A stretch of DNA of 64,000 nt, from positions 456,380 through 520,379 of the forward strand of contig JAKMXF010000155.1 in the NCBI GenBank assembly GCA_024704765.1, in the 5' to 3' direction. Origin of the DNA: Oopsacas minuta. Lineage: Eukaryota; Porifera; Hexactinellida; Lyssacinosida; Leucopsacidae. The stretch's first letter is position 1. The number at the start of each line of letters is the position of its first letter. Both the position numbers and the translations under genes were made by a program. This document shows, in pieces, positions 21,677-35,641 of this stretch. Under the pieces are notes generated by a model. That model searched no databases and was not told the DNA's origin. It saw only the letters and a list, made by a program, of their open reading frames with translations.

Positions 21677-24600
21677 TTGGATAAATTACAGGTACAGTGA
21701 TATTATAACATGGGAACTAATAAATTCCAATCTTTTTGTTTTATTTTATCTCAAGATTCTCAATAAGGATATGTATTAAACACTACTAATTGGCATGTAT
21801 TGATTCTGAGAGTAAAACCACAAAAATAAGTGTTAGAAATTAGTGAGTATATATAATTGTGACGAAAATTTGTTTTGCAAATGAATAATTTTTTAAATTT
21901 ATATATTTTGGAGGTAGAGATACTACTCTATCACTCCAGCTAGGTTTTGAAAAACATCTTTTTGATCGATATCTGAATCTAAGAGACATGTGCATTGCGT
22001 ATCAAAAATGTATATACCAGTGTTTCTCAGCCTTTTTCAGACTGCTTTACACATAAATGATTAATAACTTTCCAGGCACACCTGTCTAATGTGAATTCAA
22101 CATTGTGAAAATGTCTTATGGTAATTCAGTATGTATTTCTTTAATGGCTTTAGGGAGTAGTTCTTCATTTTATTTTCTGACTCCAGAGGTCAGAAATATG
22201 ACCTGAAAGCGAATAGATTTTAGTGACTTTTCGTTGCAAACTTATTTAGGATGAAATTCTGTTTCCTAGATTCATTTACAGTCAACACAAGATGGATGGT
22301 TTGTCCACGAGGAATTTGTAAATATTTGGAATTCATGTTTTCCAATTTCAAATAATGAAAATTAGTAAATCAAATGTCTAAGAAATGGAAATTATGTCGA
22401 ATGTGTATTGATACACTCCAACAGTCTAGTCCAAATATACACAGCAGAATCTCAACTAATCTCCATGATTTCAGTAATACAGTTAGTAACAATCCGTAGA
22501 GACCTCAGAACCTCTTAATAACTCAAAAATTTATCTAAAACAATTTTCCTTCCAATCATGTCTATATCTCACTTGAGTCATCATGTCATATAGTCTTCAA
22601 CAAAATATTTTCTTTTTGAAAGCATTTTCTACTTTAATACTGCACTAAAATCACGCAGCCCATTTCAATTTCAACAAACTTGAGTCACGTATCCTATTGA
22701 GGTTCGATATGTGTATATATGACTAATAAGGGTGAGTAGAGTAGAACAAGAGGTCACTTGGTGATGTAGAAATGTCTTGGTGGTGGATATATACCACCCA
22801 ATATTAATCCCAGCAGCTGACAGGGGCAGTCTACCCCAAGTGCATTGCCAGTATTTTCTTCCAGGGGGAGAACGACTTGCTCTCCCTGCCCCCTACTAGA
22901 TAAGCCTGCGGTTTCGAATCGAAATTGTGTGTAAAATTGATATGTTACAATCAAGAGGAATTTACCACATTCAACAAAGTTTCTTACTTTCCTATGGACA
23001 ATCTTATCAAATATACTCAAGTGACCACTCATACGAAGGGTAATATTATGCTTACAAGACATTATGAAGTATACAGGGGGCCGTACGAGACTAATTTACC
23101 TGACCAGGTCAAACCTAATTCGGGTAAACATCAGGACTCCCAATGAGTTGTGACTATTCTCTGAGTCATTAAGATATACTGAGACAAATTACATTCAATT
23201 TTTAATGCACAGTAATTTTGAAAAATGACCCGATGTTTAATTCAATACCGCAGTCATTTAATCGAACAAACAAGCTATATAGATCTGCTTATATTCTTAA
23301 AAATTTAATTTCATGCGAATATATAGAGATATTTGCCAACTCTCTAGATTCTAGATGTAGCCACTATTTAGTACACACATGGTCGTATAACCAGGTTATG
23401 ACCTGCCTAAAACCTGCTTTGGAAAAACTCTGCCCAGGTAGTACATGGTCAGATTGCATTACTGTCACGGACTTGGCATAGTTACCTCTATTATGCAACA
23501 TAACCAAATATAAATTCACAATCAAATGTTTTTGCAGAATTTGATAACCAGCATAAATTCCCCTTCGTTAGAGTGGTATTTTTGAAAAATATTCCAAAGC
23601 AAATTAAAAATTTCCCAAGAACCTTTTGAATTTTCTTTCCCTAATCTCAATTTAACTACGCGAGTGGCCCCTAGTTTTACTCTACTCTTCTTTCTTAGTC
23701 TAATTATGCACATATCCTACCTTTATACGATTTGTGACTCATATTATTTGAAATTGGCCTGTACTGCGCGATTTTATTGTAATCTTTATATCAGTAAATA
23801 TTTTAATGAGACAATACATTAGTTTGCAAACTTTATGACATGATCACTTAAGTTAGCTATATGTGTATTATAAAGGGAAACTCGATGCCATTGTCCTCTA
23901 AATTGGAACCCAAATTTTTAGATCATTTTCAATAAATATGGCATTTATGATAATATATTTAATGTTCCAACCTTCCTCTTCCCATAAAGATTATCGCTAT
24001 TAATTGGCTCCACTTTGCTTTTGATTTATTAACGTTTAGTGATGTTTGCTAGTCCGCTTCAAAGTTAACGCTTGTAAGCAGGGTTTCATCCATGTTCTCA
24101 GGATCACACGCTTAGAAATTGATTCGAAATCATTCCATACTCCTCTACTATACATTTTGTATTATGATATAAGAGTCACTAAGCCTAGAGAGAAATATCC
24201 TTACTCCTACAAATATCTTTATCTACATTTATGCGCCTGTAGGCACGCCGCATACGCCTAGGTAACACTGGAAGTTGTCAGCTGGATAGGCTAGGCGTTC
24301 AACGAAACAGAACTCCGAGAAATAAGTAGCAAAATCAGGTTGTCATTGCTTTTATCGAATGCTCCTCCCCATAACCACCGCACATCTGTAGTATAAAGAA
24401 AGAGTTGTGTTATTTATAACAATATTCTTGAGAGAACAATCTGGTATTTCGAGCTCTTCGCTTAACATTATTGGCCTTTTTGTGACTGCATCTTAAATTG
24501 GTATCTTATCAAAGAAGAATAGGGGACTCAACCCCCCAAAAACTATTTTTGGTTGACTGTGATCCCTCGCTACCCATGGATTGTAGCGGGACACTAATTA

Positions 24601-27271
24601 TATGTTATGCTGATTATCAAAATGTAAATAGAGTTCAATTTAGGCTTCCTAGTGTCCCGGCAACGGTATACAATACTTTAATTTCTGAAGTCCCGGCAGC
24701 ACGTTGAATGTGGTTCTAGGTTATTTTCATGTAAAGTTACATATTTTCAAGCGCTATATTACAATGGCGGTTTTGACCAAGAATAGTGGTTAAGAAGGAA
24801 AATTAGTGAAAATATAGTTTTAATTTTAATCGGATCATCTAGAACCTAATGTTAGGACGCTTATTTTGAGTCCACTTATTATGGACACACTAGACAGAAA
24901 TAGAATATTTTTTCTATATACGGCCTGCTAAGTGTCCGAAAAGTCCAATCATTTATCATCCCAGTTATTTAAGATTGGATTTTCTCTACTTTATACAAGA
25001 AAACTCAGACGAAAGACCTAGAGATTGTACACCAACATATAGTAGCATGACTCCGAGTTACACATATCAATTATCAAATTTATGATATGTCAATATCATT
25101 CCGCATGTTATGCTATTTTTAGGAAGAAACGCTATTTGCTCCTTGCCATCCTTAAACACTTAGTATAATTTCTAACACTTAAATTCTGGATATAATGACT
25201 ACGGGTTGTTGAATGGTTAGGTTGTGACTTGCCCTGATTTCTAAGTGATCTGGCCTATTTATTTGAGCTGCTTGAGCTAACCAGAGCAGTTCTAAACCTA
25301 ATTCTGTTATTTTAGGATAATTTCAGGTTCTTCCGTGTATCTTTAGCTCATTTTCAGGCTTCAGGGAATTTCTGGTATTATTTCTTCTCATATAATCTTG
25401 CCTTGCTAATCTGACCACCTACCTCGTAGATATTTTTGAATGACTTCAATATATTATTACTACCTATATGTTTCGAGTATTATGTATCTTCAATGTAATA
25501 TGCTCTTGCCAAAAAATTTTTAGCAGATATTGCGAAGAGGGTGTAGGATGCTTAGTCATCAAAACGATCGAATATTCGTGAAGCGCGTAGTAATGATTTG
25601 ATGGATAAATTAGATAGTTGATATGTGTATCTCGGATTCATTTTCCTATATTTTGCTAATACATTCTTTGGGAAGTTCTAACCAATCTTGCAAAGGCTGT
25701 CCTGCTAGTTTTTTTGCTCATCCCGAGCGTTCACTATATCATATATGCTGTATTGAGTGTATGAAAACGTGTATTTCTAGTTCCAAATGTAAGTTAATAT
25801 CCTTATGACTGCAGTTTTATAAGTTAGGGCAACACATGGCCTACTTAATACACGTATGCTAAGATATATCACTGTATCCATTGTATAATCTAGCATATAT
25901 TAGCGTAGGATAGAATCGGGACACCCTAATAACAATAAAACTTTGAACTTTTATCGAATATTTTATTTGATCCCCGGTACCTGGAACAGGAAAGTTCATT
26001 TTCTGTCCCTTATTAGAGTTTTAGATTTATTACTATAATACTCTTGCTCCGTTTGGAAATACGTATGCGTATGTGAATTCCATATCTATAGTTAGTTATA
26101 GAATAATCATGACCTATGATATATAATTTGGACCATTTCTAGACAACCTTTGCAAATCTAGTTTTAGCTCAAGTAATGAAATAGCACATCTGTGCAAACT
26201 GATCTAAAATTATACCCTTTAATCATGTGTTTACATCACTGTCTACAATTGCTATTACTTCAGATGCCCTTGTTGTTGTCTCCCCCAGTTGAGTGAAAGA
26301 GAATTTCCTCTCGAATACCATCAGTGATAGATCAACATACGAATACAATGAGCTGAGATAAATATGGTACCTCAGTGAATTCATCCAGTTATACTCAATA
26401 TGATTATGTGAATAGCAGTTGATCTTTACAAAAATTGAAAACGTATGTGTTATTCTATTTTTTGAATGTGTTTTGCAATTAGTTATTCTATAATAGAATA
26501 TCATCCAACCTCTTCCGCCTCAAAAACCAAGACCAACATCACCTTCTTTGAATCGCATTCCTTGATTAGGATTTGAGCAATTATAAGAAAAATCTACTAC
26601 AGCAGCAATCTGTTACTAATAATTCCATTGGTGTAGAGTTTGATTATCTTCTTTTGATGATGATATTTGTTAAGACTTTAGAGCATCTTTATCCTTTTGA
26701 ACAGTTTAGATAATCTCCAAGTGATGTAACCACTTGCTAGGTCGTAGAGAGACTTTTCTGAGAGTTCTTTTATAAACAAGTCATTGATCTTTCTCAGTAT
26801 CTTCATCAATGACCTTCGACCAACCCTATTTGATTGAATTGTCAACCAGCTTCTATTAACAATTGGTTATTCATATTCTGCAAATACTGCTCCTTTGCGA
26901 TTTATGGCCTTGATCATTTACTAAATCTGATGGCTGATGTAATGATGACGGGACTAATTATTATATTATGTGAAGGTAAATGCTGTAACTGCAAGACAAA
27001 ATATACTGATTTCTGGGCAACAACTTATGTTACTAGTTTAAAATCTTATCAATTATACTCAAATGAAAAGATAATGGGATCAATTCTTTAAATATATTTA
27101 TTATTCCATGGTTAGACTACCAGCCTGTTCCCACTGAGAGCTACGCTCCTGGCCCACTGGTTAAGAGATACTATTCTTAAGTTTACATGGTTTAGCTTAT
27201 TCTTGGATTCGTTTCCAACTTCAAATTACGTTATTATCTGAACATATTTATCTCTTTTTTCATTTACTTAG
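21677..27271. other. Non-coding, presumably 5' intron of the WNK gene or intergenic
   Basis: No gene recognised. At 22018 the string CAGTGTTTCTCAGCCTTTTT resembles hAT-type transposon ends but has no partner that I could find. Between about 22790 and 22925 there is a GC-richer patch with a B-box-like GGTTTCGAATCG, possibly a SINE fragment. At 24585-24662 a short inverted repeat (CGGGACACTA / TAGTGTCCCG) occurs. None is strong. Confidence 0.35.
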
Positions 27272-27438
27272 AATCGCCGCTGTACTCGAGATGAAACTCT
27301 GCGATTTAAACGTGAGGTTGAAATTCTGAAGAAACTACAACACCCCAACATCCTTCGATTTTATGATTTCTTTTCAAGCGCTAATCGAAGGGGATTCGTT
27401 TTGATTACAGAATTAATGAATGCTGGAACCCTGCGAAC
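27272..27438 (+). CDS. WNK: WNK-type serine/threonine kinase, internal exon (N-lobe)
   Basis: The exon follows a polypyrimidine tract and AG at 27270-27271 and ends at a GTAAGT donor (27439). It codes TRDETLRFKREVEILKKLQH, PNILRFYDFF and FVLITELMNAGTLRT. This aligns with the WNK N-lobe: helix C with its Glu (EVEILKKLQHPNI), and the hinge (TELMTSGTLKT in known WNKs). WNK kinases phosphorylate SPAK/OSR1 kinases to control cation-chloride cotransport and cell volume. The exon ends two bases into a Thr codon, which the next exon at 53387 completes. The upstream exon with the glycine loop, where WNKs carry the catalytic Lys, was not found in the window. Confidence 0.9.
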
Positions 27439-27980
27439 GTAAGTCAGCAGCAATTTCTCCAATTATGTATTACTTAGACATATAGTTTTCTTCATAAATG
27501 TCAAAACGTACGGTTTGTGCCAAATAAGTATAACAGTGATTGTTGTAGTTAAGCCAAGTATATCATGCGACTAATATCCAAATTTATCCATCTATTTGTC
27601 AATTGGGGAAATTTGTTGACAAGGTTATCGTACCCGAGGAATCGAAAGGTGTAACTAAGTTTCTTATGTGACTTCTAAATTTCTGGATATGACGCCATTA
27701 CATATTTATGTTAACGTCACATTTTTCAATTATTTAGTATAACTCATAGAAAATTCCGCGTATAAGAAAATATTTCTTACTATGTGCATATACAATTACC
27801 CTATATAGTATTTTACTAAGAGTGCTATAGATTTACTTATTGATGATTCTAAGAACTAACAATTTTGTCCAAGGAAGAATCTGGTCATTTATTTTCGGTA
27901 TTATTGCTACAACACTTTGTTCTTTTTGTGTTGTCGTGTTCCCCACACATTTCCACAAACTAAACTCGAACGAAATTGAT

Positions 27981-30252
27981 TCAATACAGGGTCACTTTCA
28001 GGGGTAGTCTCACAAAAATGTAAATTGCACTATCTTTAAATGAAGACATCCTTGCAAGATAGTCCCTATGCTTTCTCAGCCACTTGTTAAATGCCTCTGA
28101 TCCCTTTTCAAACTTCGTGCAAGGTTGAACTCTTTCAACATTTCTTCTGAGTGCTGTGTTATATTGGGGTAATGCTCTCCCAAGGTAAGCAATCAACGAT
28201 TAAGAGATATTTTTCGGTACATCGATCACCAAAGAGCTCGGTGTTAATGATCCTGTCCTAATTGATTAGCGAAGAATAGCTGATAAGTACGTTCTGAGAC
28301 TCTTTCTTTGTCGAGCATTTCCTGTGATTCAAATACATTGAGTGTGTAATGTCAGTAGTAGAGCAGAACACAAGCTACACTACCTGTAGAGCTAGTACTG
28401 CCACTCGCATCCGGCTGTTCCATCCTCATTCCTCTCTTCTCTTCAATCAGATTTCCTACAGATTTCATCGAATTTTCTATCGCCAGAGATGTTGGTGACC
28501 ATGTATGTTTTCCACAATTCAAATGATAAATTAGGATTGAGCCACCTGAAAGTGTAAATGTATGATGGTAACGGAGATGCTGGAAGGATGTGTATTGTGA
28601 TTATGGTTCATCGTTATGCCACAACGTTGGTTTAAATCGAAGTGAGAAGATCGAATCGGTGTCTTCTATTTCGCTCAAAAGTTGAATTGCTTCAGTAATG
28701 TGCCTGTTGATATGGAATCCCTGTAGTATCAACTCACGATTACTGAGTTCCTTATGGATTACCGTGCAGAATTGTGAACTTGCGCCACCTGCCACAGACA
28801 GAATTCCTGCCATTTCCCCACCAAACATTGATCGAACAATGTTGACTCATACTTGCTGATCAGGGTCAATATGAAATACTTCATTTCTCATCAGATGAGT
28901 ATCAGGATTGATTATATCGTCCATAAATTGCTTGATATTTGCTTCGTTTTCTTTCGCAGCTAGAAGGAATAATCGGACGTTGAGGAAGAGGAGGATTTGG
29001 AGTGTTATTTTCTCTGAGTTCTCAGCTGCCATTGCTCAGTATCTTTACAGTCCTGAAAGAGAATAGGATAAACGCCTTAGTAGCTGTATTCGTGTTAGAA
29101 TGAGGATGACCCTCGGATCGGAAGATCAATTTCCGCTGCCATCCCTGAAATTGCCTCTGAAATTCTAGAACCTTTGGATATTGACACCCATTTGAGCGTT
29201 GAATAGATTCCCATAATTATGAGTATCTCATCGGGAAGTGTACATACAATTCTACACGATAATCCCGAATTTCGTAAGATTTTAGCGCGATGGATACCAA
29301 AAATCCTCACAATGAGAAAAGGAGAAGAGGTTTTCATGTGCGAAAAATTTCTGAAAAGTATAGAGATTGTGATTCTTGAAAGTTTATGAAAATCTTTACT
29401 TGTGACGAAACTTGGATTAAATATTTTGCTTACGGAACAACGCAAATCGTGGCTCCCAAAAGGTTCTAATCTCCCGAAACGGCACTTTCCTACAGGAACT
29501 CGATTAATCAAACTTCCTCTGTATTCCCCAGATCTATCACCTTGTTATTTCTGGCTATTTCCTTAGCTGAAACAACAACTCGGAGGACGGCTATTTCATA
29601 CCCGACAAGAGGTAGGAAACGTGATTTACCACTACCTCAATTGAGTAGACAGAGATGAGTGTAAAAGAACATTTTCAAAGTGGTTTGGCTACAACTCTGC
29701 ATAGATGTAGAGGAGGAATATTCGAACATTTTATGTAGAAATTTGATTTGTAAGTTGTTGTAGTGTCAAGATATTTGACAAAGATAGGAAATTTTTGAGT
29801 GCCCTAAGTACTACCCTATGGTACGCTGGGATACGAAAATCGCTAGTTTACAATTGGTGTCAGAGTTGTGTGTATTTTCTCCTGCGCTTTCCATGAAATC
29901 TACAAGGAACACTCATTGGTAACATCGAGCTCTTTCTTCAACTTACCGAATTGCCCCGAAAACTTGTCAGACTATATATTTAAAACTTTGGGAATTTCTC
30001 GCTGTTCTGTTTGGTTCTAAGTAGTTGCAAGACAAGTGCAGCTATCTTGATTTCTGAAGTATTCTCAATAATTGAGAGTGCTTTGATAGATTCCATGACA
30101 TTTGAGGGTTGTGACCTTTGTTTTTGTAAACTGACATTGTCAATACTCATCCTATGGTTCGCAGAGAGTGCCGTCAAGATATAGTTGTTGTTGTCATTCA
30201 AAATCTTTACAATTTCAAGATGAGACTTAGGGAATTTTAGTTCTTGCGCCAT
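27981..30252 (-). pseudogene. Unrecognised decayed coding pieces, split by a mariner relic
   Basis: Minus-strand frames here have far fewer stops than expected by chance. The blocks in order are: 30252-29980 (starts MAQELKFPKSHLEIVKIL, 90 codons); a short FGKLKKELDVTNE piece near 29940; 29032-28847 (starts MAAENSEKITLQILLFLN); a continuation 28828-28601 (starts MFGGEMAGIL) after one stop; then a Ser-rich SGSTSSTGS segment near 28400; and 28196-27981. A plus-strand mariner relic (29096-29739) lies between the blocks. I do not recognise the protein. It could be a processed pseudogene of a host gene or an unfamiliar transposon gene; the pieces may not all belong together. Confidence 0.3.
29096..29739 (+). 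pseudogene. mariner (DD34D-type) transposase relic
   Basis: Reading through shifted frames: NEDDPRIGRSISAAI (the linker normally DDPRSGRP), then VHTILHDNPEFRKILARWIP (second HTH region), VTCDETWI (normally VTGDETWV, first Asp), LPLYSPDLSPCYFWLF, a KQQLGGRLFHT stretch and RGGIFEHFM before a stop at 29737. The third catalytic Asp is Tyr (codon TAT). The second catalytic block (normally HDNARPH) is not recognisable. Terminal repeats were not identified. It is an old dead copy within the WNK intron. Confidence 0.7.
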
Positions 30253-31986
30253 TGAAACACGCTTAGAAAATTGTTGATTATCAGCAAATTCAATTTGTTA
30301 ATGTCCTAATAATCATATATTTATATATTATATCTATTCGAAATTGGAATGCAACAATCGAGTAGCTAAATTCAGCATATCGAAATATTTACAATTGGTC
30401 ATTAAGTAATTGCATAGCAACAAAATGTGACAATGGAATTCACTGAAACTTTTCATGTTGGGCATTGTTTCGGGGCGTATTATTTTAAATGTCTTTCTAG
30501 ATACTATGATACCATTTTGGAGTTAATTTCTATGTCGTGTTTTGCGGTTGTTTTTTTGTAGCTATTTGGAAGATCTCTTTTATATACATTTTTGCCACTG
30601 AAATACCTTTAATAAAATCGATTTTGAATCTAAATGTAGTGAAGATGCACTGATGAGAATGATAACGTATGATTTAGCATAACTAAATTGTGTTGAGAAA
30701 GTTATATACAGTTGATTCAGAGCATTCTATGATACTCTCAAGTAAACTTGAATTGGTGCTAATATTCGAATTTCTGAAACCGCAAATCTAACTATTTGGG
30801 ATTGTCTCTAGAAAATTCCAATTGTAAGGCTTATATGTATTTGATTGAATTGAAATTTGAAATTAATATTATTCAAACAATCCGTAACGAGTTCAAAATA
30901 GATTATGTGCGATGCATACAAATTTTCAAGTCAAATTACCGCAAGAATTTTACGATATTTTAGAAATATTATTGAGTATCTATCATTATAGAAAAATTGT
31001 TCTGTATTTTCTATTGATGGGACCGAAATTACACACGTATGCATAGGGTTCTAAGGAGTGATGTGAATATTAAGTCGCAATATTTCACACATTTTAATTA
31101 TGTCCATTATGTTGTATGCTTTTCGAGATTAGGTGTACTACATTCAATTGATTCTGGTGGAGTGCATGTAGCTATATAAGTACTGTAATGTATTTCTCCT
31201 GAATGTAGACTATAATTCTATTAGTTAATACCCTCTATTATTCGTAAATACACATTATCACATTATTAATTAATTAACTTGCGCTTGCCTAGAAATGTGA
31301 AGTTGATATTGAAACTTGATTCATTTCATTTTAATCTGAAGTTGAAAATTGTGTGTATTTATATTAAAAAACTCAAAGCCAAAGTATGTTAATTATTTAT
31401 CATATTTTTCAAATGTTTGCTGAATAAATCATAATTATCTTTGAGATTAGCACTAATCTGTAAATTATGGTTAATCAGGGTCGTAGAAGTATAATTTGCA
31501 CTTTCAATTTTAATACGATTATATACTGAAAGCATACAGCAACTCCACCCTCAGTGCTCAGTGGGTGGCAAAATCTGTCCTAGAAAGCGAATGTTCTAGT
31601 TTTGGATGAGATAAGTACTATAAGTACAATGAAGGGATGTGAATATTCGTTCCAGAAATGTATGCAATAGAATTGCTGTTATATACATGAATTATCATTA
31701 TTGCACTAATACAATTCCATACACTCCGCAGAAATGCATGCCAAAATTGGTGCCTTTATCTCTAATTGTGTGAACAAGAGTGAATTCATATAGCTATCGA
31801 CGAATTTAACCACTTTAGTACCTAGCATCTATACTGTATAGTCTGGTTCCAAATACTGAAAAGTGAGCTGGAACAACTATATTACGGCATGAGTTGTGAG
31901 TTTCTGGGGAGAATGTTTTTATGGTAATTTGAACCAGCTTAATTCAAAATCACTTTTCCCAAGCTGAAATATGACGAGTGACCTTC

Positions 31987-32622
31987 AAATTATTATTAAA
32001 TAGCGCTTGTTGGCGAATTCCCGACACATCAACCAAGCGATAACCATTTACATCACACCGAATCAGCATATAATTACCAGTTCCGTTCTCAGCATCATCT
32101 AACCACCAAATTGATTAGTCACTTGACCATATTCTGACTAATTTAGATTGGAATGTAGCACCTTCTAGAGGTGTCAAGGAGAATTTTCTCTACAAATATG
32201 CTTATGTGACCCCCTATAATTGTAGGAAATTTCTTTCTGATTACGAATTTCTGCATCGAAAATCAATTCCACTCAAAATATGTATCCACCATATGGAATT
32301 TATGTATATTTCACATATTGGGATCTCAAAACCTTTAAAATTCCATTATCTATAATATTTTAGTCAAACGTAATCAGTATGAAATTTCCTTTCATTATCG
32401 GCGTCACATAAGCATGTTTGGAAATAAAATTATCCTGAAAACGCACGAATCTGTTGGAGTCCATTCTAAAAGGTGGTCGGAATAATGTCAAGTCACGTGT
32501 CAAATTCTGGGAGTTTGATCCCAAGTACGAATCTAGTGATTATAAGAAGATTCGATGAGATTTTAAAAGGTTATCGGCCTTTGGCATGTATCGGGAATTC
32601 GCCGATGTTTAATAATAATATT
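31987..32622. repeat. Diverged foldback element, about 150-bp arms
   Basis: The left arm, 31987-32138, contains AAATTATTATTAAA, GGCGAATTCCCGACACAT, CGATAACC and finally GTCACTTGACCATATTC. The right arm, 32476-32622, carries the same landmarks inverted: GTCAAGTCACGTGTC, GGTTATCGGCC, ATCGGGAATTCGCC, TTTAATAATAATATT. Identity is moderate. No target duplication or coding. An old non-autonomous foldback MITE. Confidence 0.6.
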
Positions 32623-34298
32623 GATGTCAATACATCATAATTCATTTTTTGGGGAATAGTGATGTTTAATTCAGCGGTTTTCAATTACCCTAAAACCCCT
32701 TGCTACCAATTATTTCCAACAAATGTCTTAGCTCTCTAAATTTCACGCTATGCAAGCAAACTAATATATTATTTATATAGTATTTTCCGCACATTAATAT
32801 TTCAAATTTAATTATATTCCGACATACGGTTTACTAACTTCATTTCCTTGGATTATTGTGACCATAATATTCCACAAGAAAATCCCTTTGGAAGTTAAAT
32901 TTCATATGGTATGTAATTAATCTTTTAAGACATGTTAAAGTGTTAAAATCGAATTCTGCGTCCCTGTTTACCATAGATATTGTTCATGACCTCTGAATTG
33001 TCCATCAATCTTTAATGCATCAGAAGAGGAGATCATCAATTTAACCTAAATTTATTCTTTAACAATTTGTATATAGGATATAGAATTTGCCTTCTTTTGA
33101 CTGCTTTTATATAAACAATGCGTACATGTACCTTATTACCTCTATAATAAGGTATATGTGTGCATCAATGGGCTAGGAAAACGCTCCCAGCCTTGTGAAT
33201 AACAATTTATCTCCACCTTCTTTCAATTTCTTTGATGGAATTTACGGCTCATTTGATGCAACACATTTCGTAATTTTGTTTCAAAAACCAATTTAATTTT
33301 CAAAAAATGTATAATAAAATCTACGTTATTCATCGAATTACGGTATCTTCTCTTTGCAGCTTGAAGATACGTATTCGCAAAAGTATGTAATGTTACAGTA
33401 AACTAAGAAGCATAAAGTATCAAACGTTTTGATTAGGAGAATTATTTAGACATGCCTTCTTCATCCCCAGGAGGGTGAACGTATGTATGTATACACCATG
33501 GCTGGTTTCGGTTAACATGTTTACTTGTTAACCGTTGATAAAGTTGGTTATTTGTTGAATGATTTGTAGTCGGTTGGCCTAGATATACTTTTATTCTGTT
33601 TACAGATAGAACACATGATCATATCCCTTACTAAGTACTGATATATTGAATATAACAGATGTATTCTTCTAATATCAACTTGAAATGATACGCCTCTTCC
33701 AGGTATTTTGAGTGTGAGTTTATTACATATACTGACTAAGCACTGGAAGAAATTCCCTATATATCTATACTCTTTACTCACATCATATCTATATATATAT
33801 TTAGTAGGATGGCCCAAAGACTTCAAATGTAACTGATCTCTTTTGGATATATTCTTTTGAGTTGTTTAGATATGTTTAGCGCTCTAATTTCAAAACATTT
33901 TGACTTGTTTTCCCAAGAAATTCGATATGGTAGCTGCATATTACATAGGCTTCATATTGTGTATATTCGATTAAAAACATAGCTGTATATTAACAAATTG
34001 GTATTTAGAAGATTGACTAAATTCAACTTATTGAGTCAATTTTTGTATTCTCATTTCCTTGGTCTAAGCTAAATCTTATAGATCAAGATTATCTCTAATT
34101 CTAAATCTTCAAATTTGAAATATCGATACATTATGACACATATCTCCAGTGAATTTAGAGTTTACCATTTGATCTTATCATTTGTTCATAGATTTATCAT
34201 ATTCCACACCGAGAGAAATTCCATTCCCTTCATTTTACCAGTTGATCAATTAATTTTGTACAAAAACCCATCTAGAATAACATATATGTGATTATATA

Positions 34299-35641
34299 CA
34301 GGGTGTAACAAAAGTGTTGTCCCCTTCGATTGCCAGAAGCATCTCTGAGAAATAACTACACAATGTCAACTTTCATTTGTTTATATAATCACCTCCCATT
34401 TCCAAAACAACTTTAACTCTGTTTGGCATGCTGGCTACTAAATTTTCCAAAATATCGGGAGTAATGGCTTGCCATGCTAATTTCACGGTTTCAATTAACT
34501 GATTTCGATTTGTCATCTGACCCTTCTCATTAACTCTCTCTTTCAATATAGCCCAAAGGTTTTCAATTGGGTTCAGGTCGGTGAATTCCCTGGCCAGTCA
34601 CCTTTCTCCCAAAACCCGTTTAGACTTTCTCGGCACCACTTCTGAGTCATTTTGGCCGTGTGGGCAGGAGCACCATCTTGCATAAAGATGAAATCGGATA
34701 TGTTTCCCAACATTGGCCGCTCTGAAATAAGTCCCATATTTTCTGTACGGTTGATGGCATCTCTATAAGTCTTGGCTAATATTTCATCCCTGTAATATAG
34801 CTAGTTTACAGTCTGTCCTTGTGGAATTATATGGAGCTCAGATAGTGCTTGATGCGACATAAGTCCCCAGACATGAATTTTTTGAGGAAATTTCACCGAC
34901 AAAATGCGAGGAACATCTTTAGTTGTTCTAGCCCAAACACGATCATTATGCCGATTGGGTGTTGCACACAGCTCAGAGGGAGACTCATCAGACCAAAGAA
35001 CTTTTTTCCAATCTTCCACGCCCCAATTTTGATGTTTCTTGGCAAAATTCAGTCTGTCCTGGATGTTTTGCCGATAAACGGGGGATCTTTTGCCACTTGA
35101 ACGCTGAGGCACCAATTGAATTGGTCAAATAGCGATAAACTGTCTTGCGAGAGACAGGGTCGTTATTTGAATTCAATCTCTTTGCGATCTTGCAAGTTGA
35201 TTGCCTTCTTTTAGTCAAAGATTTGGAGATAGTGATTTTATTGACCCGATTCAAAATCGGCGGTCTGCCAGAACGGGTCTTGGTTTCCAGGCGCATTCCT
35301 TTTTTATACGCACTCTACCACCTCTTGACAGATCTCACTGAAACGTCTAGTTCGAGAGCTACGTTTTGCCGTGAAAGACCACTCCTTAACATACCTACTG
35401 CTTGAGAGCGAACCTCTAACCCGTGGTCGCGGACATTCATTCTGAACAGAGAAAATGATTTTACGAAATCCAAGTAAAAAGAAAGAGATAAAAATAATAT
35501 TAATCAAACTGCGATGGAAATAGTCAAAAACTATTATGGTAATAGCTAGAAAGAGTGAGTCAGATGCAATATTCAAGGATCAGTTTTATATACTCAATCA
35601 ATGACAAAAAAGAAAGGAGACAACACTTTTGTTACAACCTG
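34299..35641. mobile_element. Tc1/mariner element, DD37E type, copy 1
   Basis: The 1343-bp element is flanked by TA (34297-34298 and 35642-35643). Its inverted termini begin CAGGGTGTAACAAAAGTGTT on the left and CAGGTTGTAACAAAAGTGTT on the right, about 28 bases with two differences. It carries a minus-strand transposase pseudogene and lies in the WNK intron, antisense to the kinase. Confidence 0.92.
34373..35440 (-). pseudogene. DD37E transposase, one nonsense codon and frameshifts
   Basis: ATG at 35440 gives MNVRDHGLEVRSQAVGML and an HTH ending SVRSVKRW, where the next Trp codon is TAG. The reading continues RSGRPPILNR, KRRQSTCKIAKRLNSN, and after a frame change near 35100 KVLWSDESPSEL (first Asp). 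It then runs HNDRVWARTT, KIHVWGLMS, IFMQDGAPAHTAKMTQ (second Asp), DWPGNSPDLNPIENLW (Glu), with a one-base loss just before PDL. The second Asp and the Glu are separated by 37 residues, the DD37E spacing. The end is KVVLEMGGDYIN at 34373. About 340 residues when read through, normal length. Inactive. Confidence 0.87.

Noticed and set aside
22018-22100. hAT-like terminus CAGTGTTTCTCAGCC; a similar GGTTCTCAACCC string occurs near 40500.
   Set aside because: No opposite terminus or 8-bp target duplication found; such strings are short and could be chance.
22790-22930. GC-richer patch with a B-box-like GGTTTCGAATCG, possible tRNA gene or SINE.
   Set aside because: No cloverleaf or A box could be fitted and no second copy was seen in the window.
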